DNA from: Campanula takesimana
Taxonomy: Eukaryota > Streptophyta > Magnoliopsida > Asterales > Campanulaceae
DNA length: 64,000 nt
NCBI GenBank assembly: GCA_026119855.1
Contig: JAOWBW010000869.1
Coordinates: forward strand, 310,001 to 374,000
Direction: 5' to 3'
Shown: piece by piece, positions 23,563-34,700 of the stretch
Position numbering within the stretch: the stretch's first letter is position 1
Layout of the letters: every line of letters begins with the position of its first letter
Program-made: the position numbers and the translations under genes
The notes under the pieces: generated by a model
The model's input: the letters and a program-made list of their open reading frames with translations, nothing else
What the model was told of the DNA's origin: nothing
The model's database searches: none

Positions 23563-23800
23563 TTCTTCCCATTCATTTTCTGTGCCACTTTACTTTTATA
23601 CTCATAACACCAATCAACTTACTATTCTCTACCCCACATTCTCTCTCCTACCTCACTTTTTCTTACTCACAACGCTTATATCTCTTCCACCATTTACTAT
23701 TCTCTATCTCACACTTCGGTTTTCATACTTACACTACTTATACATTTTCTTAATCCTCAAGCTTTAAACAAAAATGCATTTTTCAATAGGATGGAGGGAG
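23563..23800. mobile_element. Stowaway-like MITE
   Basis: TA-flanked; the right end ataggatggagggag and left end ttcttcccattcattttctg are weakly inverted. The interior resembles family F (cataacaccaatcaac, cctacctcac). Confidence 0.6.
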
Positions 23801-24309
23801 TATATGTTTTAAATGATTGTCTAATTTCATAATATTACTAATATATTTGGTTTCATTTTCTCTATTTACCCTAACAGACTCTAAAATCTTAAGAACTATT
23901 GATTTTTTAACGGAGGCTTTAAAAATTAACAATATGTCTCAAAAAAAAAATTCTTTCCGTATCAAAATAAATGTCTAAATATTTTTTAAAAATTTATTTT
24001 TAATTTATATTTATATTTAATTTTTAACTTTTATTTTGAGACAAAAATAAAAGTAGTACATTAAAATGGCAACTATAACTACAACATGATCATAATAAAG
24101 ATACAGATTAAATTTTAGATTTACTTGAGACTAATATTACCGATGTTATCTAGTTGCATTTTTATAACTTCCTCATTTCTTTAAAACATAATCTCTTATA
24201 AAGTGAGATTTCCTTAACCAATGGAAAAAAAATTAGGCTTTGAACTTCCCCAAGATTTTTTAGGCTTTAGTTGGTCCTTTTTCTAGTTTCATTTTTATCT
24301 AAACTAATA
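23801..24309. other. AT-rich intergenic, no gene seen
   Basis: Very AT-rich; no coding signal, with possibly a decayed half MITE near 23953. Confidence 0.5.
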
Positions 24310-24546
24310 CTCCCTCCTCCGTCCCACCCGACTTAGGATTCTTGGTCAAACAAATTATACTTTGACCAAATATTTGAAAAAATATAATGATACTAATAAA
24401 AATTTAAAACTTGTTATTGTATCACGATTAATAATAAACTAAATAACCATTTTATATTTTCATTAAGATAATTATCTTTGTTCAAATTGTTGGTCAAAGT
24501 ATAAATTGTTTGACCAAGAATCCTAAGTCGGGCGGGACAGAGGGAG
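24310..24546. mobile_element. Stowaway-type MITE (family H)
   Basis: Long near-perfect inverted ends (ccgacttaggattcttggtc / gaccaagaatcctaagtcgg) next to ctccctcctccgtccc and gggacagagggag, TA on both sides. Confidence 0.88.
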
Positions 24547-24828
24547 TACTATTTATCAATTTTATCTTGTTTGATAAATATTTCCTCCATAACTTTCTTC
24601 TTAAAAAACATTTCACTACTTTTCCACTAATCATGTAAAACAAAACATTAAAGAATGGATATGAAATATATTTATGCATATATATCACTAAATATTATAA
24701 AAGGGTAAACATTTTAGAATACTCTTCAAAAGGAAAAATAAGCATTCATTTTGAGTGAGAAAAAAATATGAAAAATTTATGTTAGCTAAATTTTAGATAT
24801 GTAATAGATTTTTGTGTATAAGTTTATA

Positions 24829-25008
24829 CTCCCTTCATTTTAAAATAATAGTCTCATTTGAGTTTTTAAACATTTTAAAGTTATATTATAAGGATTGATA
24901 ATTTAGTAATTATGAAAAATTTATTTTAAAAGTGAGACTAATTTTTTGAGACAAACAAAATGGGAAAAAGAAACTATCATATCACATAAGTTATGAGGAC
25001 GGAGGGAG
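24829..25008. mobile_element. Stowaway-type MITE, diverged
   Basis: Left end ctcccttcattttaaaataa, right end tatgaggacggagggag, flanked by TA. Confidence 0.65.
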
Positions 25009-25480
25009 TAATATTTTAATTGAACTTTCAAATATTTGTCAAATATTTAATGTCATTGTTTTGTTTTGGCTAAGCTGAATTACATGTATACCTTTAAAAT
25101 ATTCACCAAATTTCATTTTGCACTACAACTTAAAAAATAAGTATTTATAATATTTTATTTTTGAAATTGTTTTAATTTGCCCTCTGACACACACTTAGCC
25201 AAGGAGCAAAGTTAGATAATTTAAAAAGTGGTAAGGTAAAATGAGACGAGTTAAAAGTTAAAATACTATACATGCTCACTTTTGAAATTAGGGTGTAAAA
25301 TGAGATTCTGAAAATTTTGGGGGAAATTAATTCTTTACAAAAATCAAAGTTTAAAGTTTAGGGTTTTAAGGTTTAAAGTTTAAGATTTAAAAAGTAAACT
25401 TTTTTTTTTATAACAGGAATTAGTTTTTCCCTTTAATGAGATTTGATAGATATTTTTGTAGGTGATATTGATAAGGAATA
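25009..25480. other. Upstream region of NHX, AT-rich
   Basis: No gene seen. Repeated agtttagggtttaag/aaggtttaaagttt words occur at 25348-25395. This could contain distal promoter sequence of the NHX gene. Confidence 0.4.
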
Positions 25481-25689
25481 CTCCCCCGTCCCATATTTAT
25501 CGTCTCGATCCATACTTATCGTTACTTATTTTCATTTTGAGTGTCTCATACTTACATAAACTGTTTACCTTTTTCTCTTATCAACTCACAACAAATATCT
25601 ACTAACTTATTTTCTCTCTCCTACACACTCATAATATTTAATTTTCCAATATATTTTCTTAATTCCCGTGCACTATGGGACGGAGGGAG
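25481..25689. mobile_element. Stowaway-type MITE (family B) upstream of NHX
   Basis: Ends ctcccccgtcccatatttat and tatgggacggagggag. It lies about 0.8 kb before the NHX start codon, probably in the promoter. Confidence 0.82.
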
Positions 25690-26506
25690 TAAAATTAATT
25701 GGCGCTTTGGTAAATGACAAGTGGTTTCTCCAACGGTCTACACCAACATGGCACAATTCACTATTTCTTCGTTCTCCCCGCATTACACGTCTCTCTCTCT
25801 CTAGAATTCACCATTTCCCTCCATTTTCCTCTCTGTTCGCCTCCCTTCTCTCTCCCTCCCAACAATCTCTTCAAGCACGATTGAACCCTCAGATCTTTTC
25901 TCCATTCTCACCAACTCTTGCTCCTCATCAATTATCTGCATTCCGGGAGTTTTTTTGTAGGTAATTTCTCGTTTTCCCCCCTTTCTCCGAAATCCCAAAT
26001 CTAATTTCAAATTTTACCTGAAGATTTATGCCCCAATTCTTAGATATCATCACGTTCCCAAAGCTGAATGATAAAGATAATTGTACATTTGTACACATAT
26101 TTGCATTTTGATCAATCGTATTTACTTGATTTATTCGTTTTGATCGTTAATTTATGCATTTTTTATCTCTCGCTTTTTTTTTTTGACGCAGAGACTGTAT
26201 TGTTGATCAATTGTATTGGGAAAATGTAAGTTTATTAGGATCCAGCAACACACACACACACATATATGTATGAGTGTGTGTATACATAAACAAAATTTCT
26301 CTCTAACTTTCTTGCTTCATGCATTTGATTGTGAATTCCTGATTTTCTTCTGTGTGATGATGCAGAGTTGGTATTGTTGATTAATTGTGTTGGGCAAATG
26401 TAAGCATATTGGATCTAGTTGTGTGACAGCGGGGGATTATTTTGTTCTTGAAGAGATTAATCTGTCTGGTTGAATTGAGGATCTTCCGTGAAAGGTTGTT
26501 GTAACA
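25690..26506 (+). promoter_or_regulatory. NHX promoter and 5'UTR, with a duplicated segment
   Basis: A C/T-rich stretch (25790-25960) is typical of a plant 5' leader. Two similar segments follow: 26187-26245 (gcagagactgtattgttgat) and 26364-26420 (gcagagttggtattgttgat). Each begins at a possible splice acceptor (GCAG) and carries an ATGTAAG that could be a donor. These may be duplicated alternative 5'UTR exons. Between them lie (CA)n/(TG)n repeats at 26249-26282. Confidence 0.55.
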
Positions 26507-28199
26507 ATGGGTTTCCATTTGAGTTCTGCTATCATGACGAAATTGGAAATGCTGACTACATCTGATCATGCGTCCATTGTGTCCATGAATATTTTCGTGG
26601 CTCTCCTTTGTGCTTGTATCGTTATTGGTCACTTGCTCGAGGAGAATCGTTGGATGAATGAGTCCATCACTGCCCTCCTTATTGTGAGCTCCTCTCTCCT
26701 TTACCCGCAAACTCACTCACTTAGCATTTATCGTCTTTTTATATGTTGACAACTTCTTTCAAATATGAAAAGGGTAAATATAAAGTCACAAAAAAATCTC
26801 ACAAAACTTGGCTCACAAAATGATGTGTCAAGATTTTATTGATGCTTTTAATCAGAGTGTGGCGGGTCCACAATCGATGCAACCAATAAAATATCGCCAC
26901 CTCATTTTGTATCCATCATTTTGTAGACTTCTTTTGTACCCCTAGCATTGCCCATATGAAAATGAAATTGGTGACTTGTACTAGTCCCTGAGGAACTCCA
27001 AACTTCAAAGACTGTAAGACTGTCAACATAAGTTTTGGTAAACACTGTATTGAGAGATTTTTTTATGTAAATATACGCTATTATAGAAATTTCCCTCACA
27101 TATATTGCGAAAGATGCCCTACTCATGATTATCATGTTTAGTACCACCTCTGTCCTGATTATAAAGCTTGACCAAAACTTTGAAAAGTTTACTAGTGGTA
27201 ATAAATTTATGTAAGTTCCTATTGATAATAGTTTTAATATAGCTCCAATGATTGCAGTTTTATTACTCCCCAGTTTCAATTTTACTGTCAATTAGAAACT
27301 CTCGCGGTTTTAGAATTATTTATAAGTATCCCGACAGCCATTGAGTAATATAATTTACTACTGTCTTTTATCGAAAGGTATTGGAAGCAACAAGTATCAA
27401 GGTAATCAAGTAAACACTTCTCCCATTTAGGGGCATGATGAGAATTAAATAATTAATATCTGGGATTTCTTAATGGCCACAATATTTGAGAAAGGCTAAA
27501 AGGAACGTTGGCCAATATAAATAGAGCAATGCTAGAGGCACAAAATAAGGTCACAAAATCTTGCTCACACAATGAGGTGGCGATATTTTATTGGTTGCAT
27601 CGATAATGGACCCGCCACACTCTAATTAAAAACACCAATAAAATCATTACATCTAGGATTTTGTGAGCAAGATTTTGTGACTTTTTTGTGCCCCTAGTAT
27701 TATTCATATAAATAAGACTAAGAGAGTACCTAAAACATGCTAACATGTTCTAAATAATGATTTGCGTATGGTTTAGTTAAGAACCATCACTATTCTTTCT
27801 TGGGATGGAGAACGTATATTTATGTTTTGAGTATGTATGAGGTTGTTGTATATATATATATTCTTTTATATGTTTATGTTGATAATGCACCTAATTATGT
27901 CTTATTCTAAATTTTCAAGAAACAAAGTTACCGGGAGTGCTATTGTATATAGGAAAAGTTGGCTTTTCCGAGATGGAATAGCGAATGTATCATTAGCACG
28001 TGTAGAGATTTGTACTCGTTAATAAATCATATTTGTGAAATATGCTCTTGGGGTATATTCCAGGGTCTTGCTACCGGAGTTGTTATATTGCTAACAAGTA
28101 GAGGGAAGAGCTCACATCTTCTGGTCTTCAGTGAAGATCTTTTCTTTATTTATCTTCTTCCACCTATCATATTCAATGCCGGGTAAAGGGACTGTGTCC

Positions 28200-28235
<36 letters not shown>

Positions 28236-28692
28236 TTATTATTATTATTATTGTTATTATTATTATTATTATTATTAGGATACTTGTAGCAATTTTTTAC
28301 GGCGTCTGGGTTAGTTATAATGAATCTGTTGTTTAGAAGTCTGTTGTTTCTCTACAGGTTCAGTTCTAGCCATTGATTTATAGTAAAGATAAAGAGTGTT
28401 TTAAAATCATATACTACAGATTTAAGATTTTTTATGCTCTATGCTTAACTCACTATATCTGTCATACGCCATATTTTCTCGGGTTGGTTATTCGTGTAGA
28501 GGATGTGATCTTTGAATCGCCTAGCTTTATGAGTTTTGAAAGCTAGGGTTCATTGAAAGATGTAACCTCGAGCCACCTCAAGCTAGCTCGCCAGTGGCGA
28601 AGCCAGGGGGTCGAAATTATGATATAGTGTTAATTTTTCCTAAATTTAAGGGGGTCAAAATTGCAAAAAATGATATTTCTAATGGTAAAACT

Positions 28693-28724
<32 letters not shown>

Positions 28725-31700
28725 CTAAATTTAAAACGGGTAAAATTGACACATCTTCAAAATCAAGGGGGTTGGATGACCCCCATCACCCTAGGGTGGC
28801 TTCGCCTCTGTAGCTCGCTATACTTCTAATATAATTTTTCCGTCCTAAAAGTGAAATAACTAATGACTATTTAACTAGGCTAGGTTTGCTAATAGGAAAC
28901 AAATATCAATTTAAAAGGGCCAACTAAAGTTTCTCTTATGAAGTAGTATCCGCAAAAGAATAATAGGTGTCATGTCTAGGAATCTAAGTGGTTTACTCTT
29001 CTTCCTTTGCGATAATAATATACAAACCCCCTGTTGAGTCCTAAGTTTAGAAACATATCCCTGGAATCAGACCTCAACTTTCTACATGGTATGAGAGACC
29101 AATGTTCCTGTACCAATTTGGTCCTGGACGAGTGTCTATGCATATATATGTTGGAAATTATTCAACTATTTTAAGTAGCAACTGCATATATATGTTTTAT
29201 TTTTGTCATTTTTGCTTCAATAAGATCCTCCAGTGAAAACTTTGACAAGTGTTTATGACCCAGGTTTCAGGTGAAGAAGAAGCAATTCTTTAGAAATTTC
29301 ATTACTATTATGCTGTTTGGTGCTGTTGGTACACTGATTTCATGTGCTGTTATATCACTAGGTATACATTAAACTTTTCATTATTCTGTTCCGATATCTC
29401 TAAAATGATCTAGTACAATGTGAAAGTTTCTACAAACACTATCCAAGTCGGTAAACTGGAATTATTTTTTCTCATTCAGAACAAAAGTTCTGATGGTGGT
29501 GAATATCCTTGAGTGCGATCTTATACTTATGTTAATATTTTTTTTTTTTCATATACATGATTCCTGTTTCTGGCTGTCCAAAAGAGATTTGCATATTTGC
29601 TTGTGTCTGTTGCAGGTTACCCCTGCCCCCTCAGATTATTGATATCTTCCAATATTTTTTTTATTTTGAATAGGAATAATATTTCAACGAGGTGGGCTCA
29701 CCTTATCATAAGCTCGACTGTATTTCTGCTTCTCTCGGCAAAATGTGTACCTTCCATAACAAATTGGATCGTTAAACTGAAAATGAGCATTGGTTTTGGC
29801 TGAGAATTTAATTAGAGAAGTGAAAAACTAAAAAAAGTGTTTATTTTGTTCCATTATATTAATTACTCTAGTCTTTTTAGGCAATGCTTAGCTCAAATAC
29901 AGCGAGCATATCCTTCCTCAATTATATATTGGTGGTTCAAGATGTGTACAATAGAAACTCTCTGGCTGGATGCTTTTTCATTCATTTTAGAACTTAATGT
30001 TTGGCTTGCGGCGAGCATTGATGTGCCAGTATTCAACGATCACTAAGGATGTGTCATTCAAACATTGTAAAGATAAAAGTAGATTCATTTAGACTTTTTC
30101 ATCACACTTTCTGTCTCAAATCACTCCATTTTCTCTGGTATTTAAAAGTGCTGAACGCGAAATCAGTAACCACAAAAGTAACTTCCTTCTGTCACATATA
30201 TTATGTGATGGTTTACATCATTTTTTAATGATGTTTTTATGTTTAAATTTGTTATGCTTTGTTTTTCATACCGGGAATAGTGGGAAGGTGGGGCAGTTGG
30301 ACGGGTTGGGGAGGGGGAAAGTTGTATGACAGTAAATTGGGTTGACTCTCATTTTTTGACTTCGGCGTGATAGTTGAGAAAGGGTTTGGTCAAAGGCGGA
30401 GATGTTGGATCTCGGGGCAGTTTCTTCTCCTTCTTATTGGCCTTAACATAATGGGAGGCTGATTCTTGCTCTATGGGTTTTCGTTGCCCACTGTTTCTCA
30501 TTTTCTTTCCACATTGCTTATTAATGATTTGAGTTATGCTTTCTATTTCCCGGATTCGAAGATAGGGATCTCCTGGATGGGTTGATGTATTAGGGTGGTT
30601 CCTCGATAGGCTTATGACACAGAAATTAAAACTGATTTGCTGGTTATGATAAGTAAACTTGTTTGGTATCGTCGCTCTTGTTGGGATGAAAATACTTCTA
30701 AACTCTATCAGCTTTTTCAAGGAGCAGGACGCTGTGAGGAACATATATTTTTAGTTTGAAGGCGAGTGGTTTACTACCACCATTGACACTAAATGGTACT
30801 CCTTCCGTCCCAGTTTAAGGTTCTTACTTTCCTTTTTGGTATGTCCCAGTTTAAGGTTCTTAGTTGCTTTATTCCTTAAATGGCAAAGGATGAATGGTGT
30901 TTTGGACATTTTTGTCCTCATAAAGTTCATATATTACAAAAGCCCATCACTTACCCATCTACTTTTCACCCACTTGCATTATGAATGGACAATTATATCC
31001 TCCACCCACTACTATCTTTGACTCAATTTTGTCTTAATTCCTTAATAAGCGTGCAAAGTCAAACTAAGAACATTAAACCGGGACGGAGGGAGTATTAGTT
31101 ATGCTGGATCTTAATCGTCCATGCTGTTCCATCCTTGACATTGATTTGGTGCCTCTGGAACCACATCAATGAGCAAGTGAGAAATTACAGCGCCTTTAAA
31201 GTTAATTGGAAAGGGGGTGAGCAGGGAAGTGGGGTAATTGGGTGGACGCCTTGAGAATCCTTCTTGCGGGCCTCTCTTTCTGTCTGGTGGTAATTATCAG
31301 TTTTGTACGTAAATGGTTCATATTATTATTCTATAAAGGGAGGGAAACAAGAGAAGATCACTAGGAAACAAGATACTAGAACAATGAGGTTTCTGGAGTT
31401 TGTTTCATGTGCTATCGGTTACACTATTTTTCACTGTGTTTATATATACGTGGAAGTTGGAAGAAAAGCAGATATGTTTATTTAAACATCTCTGCTTGAC
31501 AGCAAAGTTCCTCAATTAGTAGATCATGCTTGCATATATAGTTGAAATGTGTTGACCATAAGATCTATATATCTCTATATATTTTTGACACACATTTGGG
31601 TGACTCAGGTGTCACACAGATATTCAAGAAAATGGATATTGGCTCGCTAGATATTGGTGATTATCTAGGTATCAATCTCATCTTACCCATTCTGTACACC

Positions 31701-34700
31701 TTCTTTCTTTATGCTTGAGGCCTAACTGTTTATGTTTCACGCATATAGCAATTGGCGCAATATTTGCTGCAACGGATTCTGTGTGCACATTACAGGTATT
31801 AAAAATTATCATTACAGCACTACTGGAGTTGCTAGCTCAGCTCTTAATGAAAAAAAAAATCGACGTGCAGGTGCTCAATCAGGACGAGACTCCCCTTCTT
31901 TACAGTCTAGTTTTTGGGGAAGGTGTGGTCAATGATGCTACATCGGTGGTACTGTTTAATGCATTACAGAGCTTTGACCTTGAAAGTATCGATCCCAGTA
32001 TTGCCCTGCATTTTGCGGGCAATTTCTTCTATTTGTTCATTACAAGCACTATGCTTGGAGTGTTGGTAACTTTTCTCTCTCCCTCTCTCTCTATATATAT
32101 ATACTCCCTCCGTCCCAAAATGATCTACACATTTGACTATTCAAACTTTTAAGGATGTGAACACTTGCCTCACTAGTCATTTTGTGTTTATGCAAATTTA
32201 AGCCCAGTTGTAGAAGTGGGAAGAGCCTTTTGGGACAATGAAATATGGCAAATGAGAAGATCATTACGGGACAGAGGGAGCATATTGTAATTTTCCAACC
32301 GCTGTCTGTTTTGAGCTGTCGAGAGGGGTGGGGCCAGAGGGAAGCATATTCATGCAACTACCATTGTAATGACTTTTTGTTATTTTTTTTTTGGCTGCAG
32401 TCAGGATTGCTTACCGCCTACGTCATCAAAAAGCTTTATTTCGGCAGGTAACTTACTTTCATAAAGAAAGTTACATTTGTAGGCTATTTGCTTGTTTTAA
32501 ACGTAACGTAGTACTCCCTCCGTCCCTAAATGAATGTCCAAATTTCAACTTAAGGGACATTCTGAAAATCTCTACTCTTTATACAATTTAGTGGCAAAGA
32601 TTCATATATATTCTTGTAATCCTGTTTCCAAACATTTAGTTTTGCAAGTATGAAGAAACTAGTGAAAAACTTTTTGTAAAAAAATTAGGGACAAAGTCTT
32701 TTCCAAAAAAGACATTCGTTTTGGGACAAAAATTTCTTGAAAATGGACATTCATTTAGGGACAGAGGGAGTAGTTTTATCAGGAACATTTTTAGAATTAT
32801 TTTCAACAAAGCTTGCAATATACAAAACTTGATCCTCAGAGTTATCAAGTAACCAATTTGATGGCTACGTACTTATTTAGATGTTGAAAAAGGACTTGAT
32901 CGATTTCAAGGCTATTATGATAACAAGACACAAAAACAACTATAATGAAGTTCCTGCAGACTGATCGAGATTTTTCCTCTCCTTCAGTTTCCTTCTTTAA
33001 TGAGCTATCAGCTTTTGTTCTTTTAACTCTTTTCCGTGGGGTCCATTTTTTTCTTCCTCAATATGAAGTCAACTGACTTGAAGGTTATTTGGCCATCTTC
33101 CCCGAAAGAGATAAAAAGAAAGAAATTTTTTTTTGAGGTCCTTAGTTTGAACTCTTGTTTTTCTTTACTTTAAGCACCAGGTACCGTGGCCAAGGTCCAA
33201 TCAAAACTTCCTAGCCATTGGGATGAAAAAAAACCGTGTGTCCTACACATGCCATTTTTTTACTGGGAACTGTTGCGAAGTTTATACTGCAGCAAGACTG
33301 TTGTACTTTGCCACTGCAGTAATGGTACCAGTATCATTGCGATTTAATGTTTCATGTGCTTTCTTCTCAAACCTTCCAGTTGAGGGCAGATTAGTGTCCT
33401 CAGGGAATTTCATGTGGTTATATTTTTCTACCAGAACACTTTTCTTCTTTTTCATGATAATGAATAACACATGATCATATACGCTCTTTGATTCCTCACA
33501 TTCTTTTGGCATTCTTATATCTTTATTCCAGAATTATCAAATTCTTTTCCGTTGTAGAAATATCATATCGTGTAACCTGATTTTGTAATTTCAGGCACTC
33601 AACAGATCGCGAGGTTGCCCTTATGATTCTCATGGCATACCTTTCTTACATGATGGCTGAAGTGAGTTTCTATCTTTTTCATAGCTTTTCCCACCATTTT
33701 CTTCTTTTATTATTTTTGGATTCTTGGCTATGACAGTTATTACACTTTGTTAATCATCTTTTCCTTTGTCCAGCTCTTTTATCTGAGTGGCATCCTTACT
33801 GTGTTTTTCTGTGGGATTGTAATGTCCCACTACACATGGCACAATGTGACCGAGAGTTCAAGAATTACTACCAAGTATGTTTCTCGTGACATATCATCTC
33901 TGATTTTCAGGATTTGATTGGATCAAACTATAGTTGTAATTTGGTTGCGTTTGAAGCAGCTTTATTAACTAATGCTTTAGATCTTCCTGAAATTGACATG
34001 CAGGCATGCTTTTGCAACCCTATCATTTGTTGCTGAAACTTTTATCTTTCTCTATGTTGGTATGGATGCCATGGATATCGAAAAATGGAGATTTGCCAGC
34101 ACGAGGTATGTTTAAAAATGTATAGAAATGAGATTTATATATCCTATCATCTAAGTAACGATGATTTTTATAATGCTATTTCAAGCTATACACTCCCTCC
34201 GTACCACATTAATAATCGCATCCAAATGTCGAACTTTGTAATATTGTACTTTTACATCTTAATATTTTATATTAGAGGTAAGAAATTTATATGATACACG
34301 AGAACTAATGTCATATGTTGACCATGAAATAATAATTTTTGAGGAAAAATCAAATATTTGTAGCTTAGTTATTGAAAATGGAATCTTAAATGTCCTAAAA
34401 AGGAATTTTGGACTCTAACGTGGAACGGAGGGATTATTAGAGAAGGGACTATCTAAATAGAAGATTCGGAATGGAAAGTGGACTCCCCAAATGGGATGGA
34501 GAGGAATACACCAAGTAATAGAACTATCCCATAGTTGTTTTCAGATGGGCCCATCTATGTTTTGTGAGCTTAAGCTTCATTTTTAACTATTGTACTTTAG
34601 ATACACACACACTATCCAAAAAAGTATGTATCTTTAGTGCATATGTGTAGCAATTTTAACCATCCTAGTTCAGGATTTTTGGGAATAGTGAGTGCGTATC

